64,000 nucleotides of DNA from Acrocarpospora phusangensis (GTDB lineage: Bacteria > Actinomycetota > Actinomycetes > Streptosporangiales > Streptosporangiaceae), in the NCBI RefSeq assembly GCF_016862995.1, contig NZ_BOOA01000015.1, positions 62,001 through 126,000 on the forward strand, in the 5' to 3' direction. Made by a program: the position numbers and the translations under genes. The notes beneath the pieces were generated by a model. The model had not been told where the DNA came from and made no database searches. It saw only the letters and a program-made list of their open reading frames with translations. Shown here piece after piece: positions 33,393-41,296 of the stretch (the stretch's first letter is position 1; every line of letters starts with the position of its first letter).

Positions 33393-34715
33393 AAGTCCGG
33401 TCATCCCATCATCGGCTGTTCGTTGCGATCCTGCTGGCCGCCGCCGCCCTCCGGGTGGTCACCATGCTCGGCTTCCCGCCCGCCCAGCTGTACTGGTACG
33501 ACTCCTTCACCTACCTGGACACCGCCCACGACCTGCGCCCGTCCGCCACCTTCCACCCGGTCGGCTACCCGCTGTTCCTCCGCCTGCTCGCGCCCTTCTC
33601 CAGCGTCACGGCGGTGGCGGCGGTCCAGCACGCGCTCGGCCTGGCCACCGGCCTGGTCGTCTACCTGTCCCTGCGCCGACACCGGCTGCCCGCCTGGGGC
33701 GCTTCCCTGGCGGCCGTCCCCGTGCTGTTCGACGCGTCGTTCCTGCGCCTCGAACACGCCGTGCTCTCCGACACCCTGTTCATCTTCCTGATCGTCGCCG
33801 CCCTCGCCCTGGCCGATCGCGTCCCCCTCGCGGCCGGGCTGTTGCTCGCCCTGGCCTGCCTGACCCGCACGGTGGCGGTCCCGCTCATCCTCCCCGTCCT
33901 GCTCTTCCTCCTGGTACGCCGCCGCCCCCCGCGCCTGCCTCGCCTTCACCCTGGCCGCGACCATCCCCCTCGCCCTGTACGCGACCTGGTACCACGCCCA
34001 CCACGGCCGTTTCGCCCTGAGCGGCGCCGACGGGGTCGCCCTCTGGGCCAGGACGATGACCTTCGCCGACTGCCGCGTCATCCAGCCCCCGCCGGACCAG
34101 GCCCGCCTCTGCCCGACCGAGGCCGTCCAGGACGCCGCGTCCGAGTACGTCTGGGACCCGGACGCCGCCATCAACCGCCTCCCCGGCGGGCGTTTCGCCC
34201 ACAACGCCCTCGCCCGGGACTTCGCCCTGCGCGCCATCGCCGCGCAGCCTCTCGACTACCTCCGCGACGTGCTCCGGGACACCGCGCTCACCTTCGCCTG
34301 GACGCCCGTCCCGCATCCCGCCCGGGTCACCCCCGCCTTCGGGTTCGCCCAGGGCGTCAGGACCCTGCCCGACCAGCCGCTCGTCCGCGAAGCCGCCGGG
34401 CGCTACTCCGACATCCGGGGGATCGGCAGCGTGGAGCCCTTCGCCGGGTTCCTGGTCGCTTACCAGTACCCCGCCTACCTGCGCGGCCCGGTGATCGCGG
34501 TGATCCTGCTCGCGGGGGCGTACGCGGCGGTGCGGCGGCCGAGGGTCGCGGCGCTGCCGTTCTCGGCGGCGATGATCCTGCTGGTCGCGCCGGTCGCGGT
34601 GCTGGACTTCGACCACCGTTACGTGCTGCCGGTGATCCCCGTGGCCTGCTGGGCCGCCGCGGCGGCGTTCACATCGAGGGACGCCCGGCCAGGAAGTCCT
34701 GGAGGGCGCGCATGA
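33359..34715 (+). pseudogene. Frameshifted GT-C/GT39-like membrane glycosyltransferase
   Basis: Two frames together give about 451 residues. The first (33359-33928) has several membrane helices and YWYDSFTYLDTAHD, an Asp-containing first loop like that of GT-C enzymes. The second (33930-34715) starts ACLAFTLAATIPLALYATWY and ends with FDHRYVLPVIPVACWAAAAA. The break is in a run of six C (33925-33930); one C fewer would restore the frame. It may be a sequencing error, a real null or a phase-variable tract. The 3' end overlaps the opposing gene by 47 bp. Donor and acceptor are unknown. Confidence 0.78.
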
Positions 34716-35421
34716 GCCGGGCCGCCGGTTCGCGGAGGTGGCGTTCGCGGCGGTGTGCCCTGGCCAGCTTGCGGGGTTTGCGGAGGTAGCGCCAGCGCGC
34801 CCACGGGGAGCCGGGGCGGGCCAGGCGGACCGCGCCGATCAGGGCCAGCGGGGTCAGGTAGATGCCGAGCAGGCCGGTCCAGACCTTGCCCTTGAGCAGG
34901 GTGAGCGCGGCGAACAGCACGTTCACGGCGACGAGCAGCACGACCTCGCCGTGGGAGAGCAGGTCGCCGTTCTGCTCCTCGGTGAAGGCGTCGCTGATCT
35001 CGAACGGGCTGACGCCGAGCAGGGCCAGGCCGCAGAGCGCGGCGGCGACGAAGACGGCGTCCACCGACAGGCGGCCCTCCTCCGCCCAGTAGACGTCCTC
35101 CAGGCGCAGGACCAGGGCGAACTCGTCCAGGACCAGGGCGGTGCCCACGCCGAAGACCATCGCGAGCGCGGCGGCCGTCCAGGAGCGGCTGTCGGTGACG
35201 GCCAGGCCGCTGATGCCGCCCAGGCACATCAGGACCAGGCCGAAGACGACGTGGTGGATGTGGGTGCCGCCGGGCGTGATGTTGCCGGGCCACCAGGACA
35301 CCTGGGCCCTGATCATGCGCACGCTGAACCGGATGAACAGGAACGCGAGGATGAACGCCACGAAGAAGCAGAACAGCCGGAGCTTGCCCGCCTCGACGAT
35401 CTCCCGCGTGAACCAGCTCAC
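34669..35421 (-). CDS. Conserved integral membrane protein
   Basis: The 250-residue protein has about six transmembrane segments and a basic tail of 50 residues rich in Arg (RWRYLRKPRKLARAHRRE). Two recognisable features are ITPGGTHIHHVVFG, with a His cluster just before a helix, and LVLDEFALVLRLEDVYWAEE, whose acids face the His cluster in the topology. These could bind metal. I know of similar actinobacterial membrane proteins without assigned function. It starts at GTG 35421; a hairpin lies at 35426-35448, over its ribosome site. Confidence 0.8.
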   Translation of the reverse strand: MSWFTREIVEAGKLRLFCFFVAFILAFLFIRFSVRMIRAQVSWWPGNITPGGTHIHHVVFGLVLMCLGGISGLAVTDSRSWTAAALAMVFGVGTALVLDEFALVLRLEDVYWAEEGRLSVDAVFVAAALCGLALLGVSPFEISDAFTEEQNGDLLSHGEVVLLVAVNVLFAALTLLKGKVWTGLLGIYLTPLALIGAVRLARPGSPWARWRYLRKPRKLARAHRRERHLREPAARLMRALQDFLAGRPSM

Positions 35422-35425
35422 CTGG

Positions 35426-35448
35426 CACCCCCATACGTCCGGGGGGTG
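35426..35448. terminator. Hairpin between potC and the membrane-protein gene
   Basis: CACCCCC pairs with GGGGGTG across a 9-base loop. It is 11 bp past the potC stop, so it could end that operon. It also takes up the G-rich stretch before the GTG of the next gene, so it could limit its translation. Confidence 0.5.
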
Positions 35449-35459
35449 ATCTCAGAATT

Positions 35460-36287
35460 CTAGAACGAGGCCATCTCCTCCAGTGCCTTGGTGCCCGTAC
35501 GGCGGCGCAGCACCAGCCAGGCCAGGATCAGGGCCAGGGCGGAGCCGGCCACCAGGAGCGTGGCGAGGGCGTTGAGCGCGGGGGTGGGGGCGTTCCTGAC
35601 CGCCGTGTACAGCTTGATCGGCACGGTGGCCGAGGACGCGTCGGGCGACAGGAAGGCGGAGATCACGAAGTCGTCCATCGAGGAGGCGAAGACGATCATC
35701 GCTCCCGCGAAGACGGCCGGGGCCAGCAGCGGCAGCAGGATCAGCCGGAGCGCCTGCAGCCTGCTGCACCCCAGGTCGCGCGCGGCGTCCTCGTAGTCCT
35801 GCCCGATCGACGCCAGCCGCGACCGTACGATCACCACCACGTACGACACCGAGAACGTCACGTGCCCGAGCACCTGCGCCGGCAGCCCCAGCGGCACGAA
35901 CAGGTACAGGTTCGTGAACACCAGGTACAGCGCGCTGCCCATGACGATCTCGGGCGTGGCCAGCGGCAGCAGCATCAGCCCGTTGGCGACCCGGCTGGTC
36001 CTGCCCTTCCAGCGGGCCAGGCCGAGCGCCATCGCCACCCCGAGCGGGGTCGCGACCAGCGTGGTCAGCACGGCCAGGATGAGGCTGTTGACCAGCGCGA
36101 GCCGCAGCGACGGATCCTCGGCCACCGACCCCGACCCGCCGAAGTACCACTGCGTGGAGAACCCCTGCCAGGCGCTGCGCGACTTGCCGTCGTTGAAGGA
36201 GAACTGGATCGCCACCAGCACCGGCACCAGCGACCAGATCACGTACGCCCAGGTCAGGGTGGCCAGAAAGATCGGACGCCGTCTCAC
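35460..36287 (-). CDS. potC: Polyamine-type ABC importer permease (PotC-like)
   Basis: The 275-residue permease starts at GTG 36287, sharing GTGA with the potB stop. It has six helices and the EAA-type loop EDAARDLGCSRLQALRLILL (near residue 175), which contacts the ATPase. MDDFVISAFLSP late in the chain is typical of spermidine/putrescine PotC proteins. The operon order is potD-potB-potC, with no potA ATPase in the window, so the pair must borrow one from elsewhere. Confidence 0.93.
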   Translation of the reverse strand: MRRRPIFLATLTWAYVIWSLVPVLVAIQFSFNDGKSRSAWQGFSTQWYFGGSGSVAEDPSLRLALVNSLILAVLTTLVATPLGVAMALGLARWKGRTSRVANGLMLLPLATPEIVMGSALYLVFTNLYLFVPLGLPAQVLGHVTFSVSYVVVIVRSRLASIGQDYEDAARDLGCSRLQALRLILLPLLAPAVFAGAMIVFASSMDDFVISAFLSPDASSATVPIKLYTAVRNAPTPALNALATLLVAGSALALILAWLVLRRRTGTKALEEMASF

Positions 36288-37177
36288 GCGGCCACCTCCT
36301 CGGCCCGGCGGGAGGCCACCAGGTAGTACGCCATCAGCACCATCAGCAGCGCCGACATGAGCAGCACCAGCGACGCGCCCAGCTCCTTGCGGTTGCCGCC
36401 CAGCAGGTAGAACTCGATCTGGTTGGCCACCATCGTGGTGGTGGGGGAGCCCGACACCAGCGTGTTCGTGTAGTAGTCCCCGAACATGGGCAGCGCCGTG
36501 ACCGCACCCGCCGTCATCAGCCCGGACCGGGACAGCGGCAGCGTGACGTGCCAGAAGGCCGTCCGCCCCGAGCAGCCCAGGTCGCGGGCGGCCTCCAGCA
36601 GCCGCTCGTCGATCCGGTCCAGCGAGGAGAACAACGGCACGATGAAGAACGGGATGTACCCGTAGACGAGGGCCAGCACCACCGTCACCGGGTTGCCCGA
36701 CAGCCACCGCACCGGCTCGTCCACCAGGCGGGTGAGCAGCAGCAGGTCGTTGACGTACCCGTCGTCCTGCAGCAGGTTGAGCCAGGCCAGCATGCGGGTG
36801 ATGTAGTTGACCCACCACGGCGTCAGGATCAGCGCCAGCAGCAGCCCCCGCCGCCTGCCGGCGTGCCTGGCCAGGTAGTACGCCACCGGGTAGCCCACCA
36901 GCATGCAGACCGCCAGCGCCAGCAGCACGTAGAGCAGGGTGCGCAGGAACACCGGCCGCAGGTCGCCGGAGACCGACCGCCGCACGATCTCGTTGAACGC
37001 GGTGAAGTCCCAGTAGCGCGGGTCCCACTCGGGCACGGGCGAGTTGAACACCGGGTCGGTGTACCCGAAGGCCACGGCGGCGACCGCGTAGAACGGCACC
37101 GCGAACAGCGCCACGATCCACAGCGTGCCGGGGGCGGCCAGCGCCGCCCACAGCCCGGTGCGGCCCCGACGCGTCAC
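36284..37177 (-). CDS. potB: Polyamine-type ABC importer permease (PotB-like)
   Basis: This is the other membrane subunit, 297 residues. It shows WWVNYITRMLAWLNLLQDDG and the EAA loop EAARDLGCSGRTAFWHVTLP, both usual in PotB. GTG 37177 gives a GTGA overlap with the potD stop and leaves a short MTRRGRTGLWAAL start; an upstream GTG at 37201 would extend it into potD without need. Translational coupling on both sides suggests equal synthesis with PotC. Confidence 0.93.
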   Translation of the reverse strand: MTRRGRTGLWAALAAPGTLWIVALFAVPFYAVAAVAFGYTDPVFNSPVPEWDPRYWDFTAFNEIVRRSVSGDLRPVFLRTLLYVLLALAVCMLVGYPVAYYLARHAGRRRGLLLALILTPWWVNYITRMLAWLNLLQDDGYVNDLLLLTRLVDEPVRWLSGNPVTVVLALVYGYIPFFIVPLFSSLDRIDERLLEAARDLGCSGRTAFWHVTLPLSRSGLMTAGAVTALPMFGDYYTNTLVSGSPTTTMVANQIEFYLLGGNRKELGASLVLLMSALLMVLMAYYLVASRRAEEVAA

Positions 37178-38370
37178 TGACCAGCCTTGAACGTGGCCCA
37201 CGCGTCGTTCCAGAGCGCCTCGGCGGCCGGGCTGATCTGGAAGATCTGCTGGCTGCGCGCGTACACGTCCGGGGTGACGATGGCGGTCTTGAGCTGCTCG
37301 GTGACGAACTCGTCGGTGACCATCTTCTCCGGCGTGATCGCGGTCAGCGCCGGCTGGTAGCCGGTGTAGGAGAAGTTCTCCTGGGCCACCGCGTTGTCCA
37401 GCAGGTGGTTGATGAGCATGTGCGCCAGCACGGGCTTGGTCGCCGTGCGCGGGACGGCCACCGAGTCGGTGCCCACCACGCCCGTGGTGTCGCTCGGGTA
37501 CCAGTAGCCGAGCACGTCGGCGTCCACGCCCTTCGGCAGGTACGACTGCGCGTTGATCATGTCGCCGGACCAGCAGTGGTGCACGGTGGCCTGCCCCTCG
37601 GGCACGTACTGGTACGCGGTGATCCCGAGCTTGATGCTCATCAGGCCGACCAGCTCGGTCAGCCAGGCCCCCGCCTGCGCGATCTTGGCCGGGTCCTCGG
37701 TGTTGATCTCGAGGGACCCGTTCTTCAGCATCGCCAGCGACAGCGCCTCACGCGGGTCGTCGATCAGGTACGCCTTGCCCTTGTACGCCGGATTCCACAG
37801 CAGGTCGTACCCGGTGGCGTCCTTGACCTTGTCGGCCCGGTAGCCGATCCCGGTCGTGTACGCGTTGTACGGCGCGGAGTACCGCGCGCCCTCGTCGTAG
37901 AACGGGTTCTGCAGCTGCGGCCAGGCGTTGCCCAGGTTGGGGAGGTACGTCTTGTTGAGCGGCTGGAGCAGCTTGCCCACCGCCGCCTTGGCGATCACGT
38001 CGGGGGTGGGGAACCACACGTCGAAGGCGGCCCCCGCGGTGCGGAGTTTGGCGATCGCCTCCTCCTGCGTGGTGAAGGTGGTGATCTCCACCTCGACCCC
38101 GTGCTCTTTGCCGAATTTTTTCACGACATCGGGGGAGATGTACTCCGCGTAGTTGAGCAGCTTCAGCGTGCCGCCCTTTTCGGGCGACAGGCCGTTGGCG
38201 ATCATCGGGATGTCGTCGTGGAGGGGTAACGCGGCCGGCGAGTCCGTACGGCTGAGCGGAACCGCGGAGGCGGCGGAGGGTCTTCTCGGCCGTTCGGAGG
38301 CGCAGGCGGCTGACACGCTCGCCAGGGCGCTGACCAGCAGGAACTTGCGTCTATCTATCGAGGGGGGCAT
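37174..38370 (-). CDS. potD: Polyamine-type ABC importer binding lipoprotein (PotD-like)
   Basis: The 398-residue receptor starts MPPSIDRRKFLLVSALAS, a Tat-type signal with lipobox SAAC (Cys24), so it is anchored outside the membrane. The mature domain has LNYAEYISPDVVKKFGKEHG, FDVWFPTPDVIAKA, HHCWSGDMINAQSY and WYPSDTTGVVGTDSVAVPR, all usual in spermidine/putrescine binding proteins. Acidic and aromatic residues at these places normally hold the amine groups. It diverges from an FAD oxidoreductase gene across a near-perfect 28-bp palindrome (38407-38434). Confidence 0.93.
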   Translation of the reverse strand: MPPSIDRRKFLLVSALASVSAACASERPRRPSAASAVPLSRTDSPAALPLHDDIPMIANGLSPEKGGTLKLLNYAEYISPDVVKKFGKEHGVEVEITTFTTQEEAIAKLRTAGAAFDVWFPTPDVIAKAAVGKLLQPLNKTYLPNLGNAWPQLQNPFYDEGARYSAPYNAYTTGIGYRADKVKDATGYDLLWNPAYKGKAYLIDDPREALSLAMLKNGSLEINTEDPAKIAQAGAWLTELVGLMSIKLGITAYQYVPEGQATVHHCWSGDMINAQSYLPKGVDADVLGYWYPSDTTGVVGTDSVAVPRTATKPVLAHMLINHLLDNAVAQENFSYTGYQPALTAITPEKMVTDEFVTEQLKTAIVTPDVYARSQQIFQISPAAEALWNDAWATFKAGQ

Positions 38371-38406
38371 GGCGGTCTCTCTTCTGGAACCCAAATCACC
38401 TCTTGC

Positions 38407-38434
38407 CAGACTGACTGGTTGCCCAGTTAGTCTG
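38407..38434. promoter_or_regulatory. Shared TetR-type operator, copy C
   Basis: CAGACTGACTGG and CCAGTTAGTCTG pair at 11 of 12 positions around TTGC. This is the most symmetric member of the family. It lies 37 bp before potD and 79 bp before the FAD oxidoreductase gene, so one repressor could control import and breakdown genes together. Confidence 0.85.
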
Positions 38435-38512
38435 TCGCTGAGGACCAAAGGCCACAAGGCTTGCGGACACAAGTTTTCCGGGTCGTAACGCCGCGCAGAA
38501 GGGGTTCTCGCA

Positions 38513-40174
38513 GTGGACCTGAAGCAGACCGACCTGAAGCAGACCGACCTGAAGGCCGACGTGAAGTCCGACCTGAAGCAGAACTACGACGCCATCGTCA
38601 TCGGCGGCGGGCACAACGGGCTCGTCACGGCCGCGTACCTCGCGCGGGCGGGCCTCAAGCCGCTCGTCCTGGAGGCCCGCTCCGTCACCGGGGGAGCGGC
38701 CACGACCGAAACGCCCTGGGGTCCCGACTTCAAGGTGACCGCGCTCTCGTACGTGATGAGCCTCATGCCCCCCACGATCCTCAACGACCTCCGCCTGACC
38801 CAGCACGGCTACCGGGTCATCCCGATGGGCCCCAGTTTCGTGCCCTTCCCCGACGGCCGCTCCCTGCTCACCGAGACCGGCGACCCCGCCCACGAGCACG
38901 CCCAGCTCGCCGCCTTCAGCAAGAAGGACGCCGAGAACATGCCGAAGTACGAGGCGTGGCTGCGTGGCATCGGCGACGTGCTCTCCCCGCTGCTGATGAA
39001 GACCCCGCCCAACGTCGGCTCCACCCGCCCCGGCGACCTGCTGGCCCAGCTCCGGCTGGCCTGGGGCATGCGCGGCCTGTCCACCCGGGGCACCGCCGAC
39101 GCCGTACGCCTGTTCACCATGTCGGTCTCCGACCTGCTCGACGAGTGGTTCGAGTCGCCCGAGGTGAAGGGCATGATGGCGATCAACGGGGTGATCGGCA
39201 CCTGGGCCGGTCCGGCCGAGCCCGGCACCGCGTACGTGATGATGCACCACACCATCGGCGACGTCGGCGACGGCAAGATGGGCAGCTGGGGTTACCCGGT
39301 CGGCGGCATGGGGGCGGTCAGCGCCGCCATCCGCGCCTCGGCGGAGGCGTTCGGGGCGACCGTGCTCACCGACGCCCCGGTCGAGCGCATCCTGGTGTCG
39401 GGCGGCCGGGTCACCGGCGTCGCGCTCCGCGACGGCCGCGAGTTCCGGGCCGGTACGGTGGTCGCCGCCACCCACCCGAGGATCACCTTCCTGGAGCAGC
39501 TCGACCGCGCGGACCTCCCGGACGACTTCGTCGCCGACATCGAGCGCTGGCGCTCCCGCAGCGGCGTCGTCAAGATCAACGTGGCCCTCTCCGAGCTGCC
39601 CACCTTCACCGCCAGCCCCGGCCTGACCGAGGAGCAGCTCAGCGGCTCCGTCGAGCTCTGCCACTCCATCGAGTACGTCGAGCGGGCCTTCCAGGACGCC
39701 CGCGCGGGACGCCCGGCCGCCGCCCCCTTCGCCGACAGCGTGATCCCCTCCACCCTGGACCGCACGCTCTGCCCCGAGGGCACCCACATCATGTCGATGT
39801 TCACCCAGTGGGTCCCGCACACCTGGGCGGACGAGCCGCACACCGAGGAGCTGGACGCCTACGCCGACCGCGTGATCGAGGGCTACGACCAGCTGGCCCC
39901 GGGCTTCAAGGCCTCCGTCCTGCACCGCCAGGTGATCGGCCCGCACCAGATGGCCGAGGAGTACGGCCTGGTCGGCGGCAACATCTTCCACGGCGAGCTC
40001 TCCCCGGACCAGCTCTTCCACCTGCGGCCCGCCCCGGGCTTCGCCGACTACACCACGCCCGTGAAGGGCCTCTACCAGTGCTCGTCCGCCACCCACGGGG
40101 GCGGCGGGGTGACCGGGATCGCCGGATATCTGTGCGGCAGGCGTGTTCTCAAGGACAGGAAGTGGTGGCGATGA
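38513..40174 (+). CDS. FAD-dependent oxidoreductase with repetitive N-terminus
   Basis: This 553-residue relative of the 20641 protein has [20 protein letters not shown] after a charged leader and ends with CSSATHGGGGVTGIAGYLCG. The leader (residues 2-23) is a repeat of DLKQT and DLKAD-type units, encoded by 15, 15, 12, 12 and 12 bp copies of GACCTGAAG. The family usually starts at about residue 22, so the leader is an added piece. GTG 38513 follows AGAAGGGG. The next gene overlaps by ATGA. By context it may oxidise an amine taken up by PotD, but its substrate is not known. Confidence 0.85.
   Translation: MDLKQTDLKQTDLKADVKSDLKQNYDAIVIGGGHNGLVTAAYLARAGLKPLVLEARSVTGGAATTETPWGPDFKVTALSYVMSLMPPTILNDLRLTQHGYRVIPMGPSFVPFPDGRSLLTETGDPAHEHAQLAAFSKKDAENMPKYEAWLRGIGDVLSPLLMKTPPNVGSTRPGDLLAQLRLAWGMRGLSTRGTADAVRLFTMSVSDLLDEWFESPEVKGMMAINGVIGTWAGPAEPGTAYVMMHHTIGDVGDGKMGSWGYPVGGMGAVSAAIRASAEAFGATVLTDAPVERILVSGGRVTGVALRDGREFRAGTVVAATHPRITFLEQLDRADLPDDFVADIERWRSRSGVVKINVALSELPTFTASPGLTEEQLSGSVELCHSIEYVERAFQDARAGRPAAAPFADSVIPSTLDRTLCPEGTHIMSMFTQWVPHTWADEPHTEELDAYADRVIEGYDQLAPGFKASVLHRQVIGPHQMAEEYGLVGGNIFHGELSPDQLFHLRPAPGFADYTTPVKGLYQCSSATHGGGGVTGIAGYLCGRRVLKDRKWWR
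38516..38581. repeat. Short tandem repeat at the start of the FAD oxidoreductase gene
   Basis: The unit GACCTGAAGCAGACC occurs twice (38516 and 38531), followed by 12-bp forms at 38546, 38558 and 38570. All steps are multiples of three. The first two are identical, so slippage may be recent. Confidence 0.85.
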
Positions 40175-41295
40175 CGCAGGCTCCGCTCGATCTCGACGCC
40201 GTCCGGGCCTGCCTGGAGCCGCCGGGCATGATGCTGCCGCGGGAGGCGTACACCAGCGACGAGGTGCTGGACTGGGAGCGCCGGGTGGTCTTCGGCGGCG
40301 GCTGGGTGTGCGCGGGCCGGGCCACCACGCTGGCGCCGCGGTCCCGGATGGCGGTGGCCGTCGGCGACGACTCGGTGCTGCTGGTCCGGGACGGCGACGG
40401 CACGCTGCGCGGCTTCTACAACGTCTGCCGCCACCGCGGCCACGAGCTGCTGCCGTGCGGCTCCAGCGCGACCGGCCGGTTCATCGCCTGCCCGTACCAC
40501 AACTGGGTGTACGACCTGCGCGGCGACCTGCACAAGATCCCCCGGGCCGAGCCGCCCAAGCTGGGTCTTGTGCCGGTCCCGGTGGTCGAGTGGCACGGGT
40601 TCGTCTTCGTGAACGCCTCCGGCGACGCGCCCCCGATCGGCGACTACCTGGCCGGCCTGGAGGAGATCGTCGCCCCGTACGGCATGGCCGCCCTGGAGGT
40701 CGCCGCCTCCCACGAGTACGAGCTGAACGCCAACTGGAAGCTCGCCGTGGAGAACTACCACGAGTGCTACCACTGCCCGGCCATCCACCCCGAGCTGTGC
40801 CGGGTCTCCCCGCCCGACAGCGGCGACAACTACCGGCCGGAGGGCCTGTGGGCCGGCGGGCGGATGGACCTGGTGGACGGCGCGCAGACCATGTCCATGG
40901 ACGGCTCCTCCGCGGCGGGACCGCTGCCCGGCATCACCGGCGAGCGGCTGCGCGTCGTCGAGTACGTGCAGCTCTTCCCCAACCTGCTGCTCAGCATGCA
41001 CCCCGACTACGTCATGACGCACGTGCTGGAACCCGTCAGCGCCGGCCGTACCAGGGTCACCTGCCAGTGGCTGTTCCCGCCGGGGACCACGGACGTCGCG
41101 TACGCCGTGGACTTCTGGGACGTCACCAACCGGCAGGACTGGTCGGCCTGCGAGGGCGTGCAGCGCGGTGTCAGCTCGCGCGGCTACCGGCCGGGCCCGT
41201 TCGCCGAGGACGAGGACGTCACCTACCAGTGGATCGCCACCATGGCGACCGCGTATCTCACGGGCCGAGCCCCGGCCCTTCCCGAGAGGATCTGA
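40171..41295 (+). CDS. Rieske non-heme iron oxygenase, quaternary-amine type
   Basis: The 374-residue alpha subunit has the Rieske motif CRHRGH (Cys86, His88) and CPYH (Cys107, His110), then a catalytic domain with NWKLAVENYHECYHCPAIHP. This gives His201 and His206 as iron ligands and Glu198 at the bridging position, where most ring hydroxylases have Asp. Glu here is known from CntA, and the ENYHECYHC pattern is like that of glycine betaine oxygenases, so a methylated amine is more likely than an aromatic substrate. No reductase gene is nearby. It overlaps the oxidoreductase gene by ATGA. Confidence 0.88.
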   Translation: MTQAPLDLDAVRACLEPPGMMLPREAYTSDEVLDWERRVVFGGGWVCAGRATTLAPRSRMAVAVGDDSVLLVRDGDGTLRGFYNVCRHRGHELLPCGSSATGRFIACPYHNWVYDLRGDLHKIPRAEPPKLGLVPVPVVEWHGFVFVNASGDAPPIGDYLAGLEEIVAPYGMAALEVAASHEYELNANWKLAVENYHECYHCPAIHPELCRVSPPDSGDNYRPEGLWAGGRMDLVDGAQTMSMDGSSAAGPLPGITGERLRVVEYVQLFPNLLLSMHPDYVMTHVLEPVSAGRTRVTCQWLFPPGTTDVAYAVDFWDVTNRQDWSACEGVQRGVSSRGYRPGPFAEDEDVTYQWIATMATAYLTGRAPALPERI

Positions 41296-41296
41296 A

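Noticed and set aside
28837-34715. The disordered region as a prophage or genomic island
   Set aside because: No integrase, transposase, phage gene or tRNA-linked attachment repeat is visible, and base composition of the real genes matches the rest.
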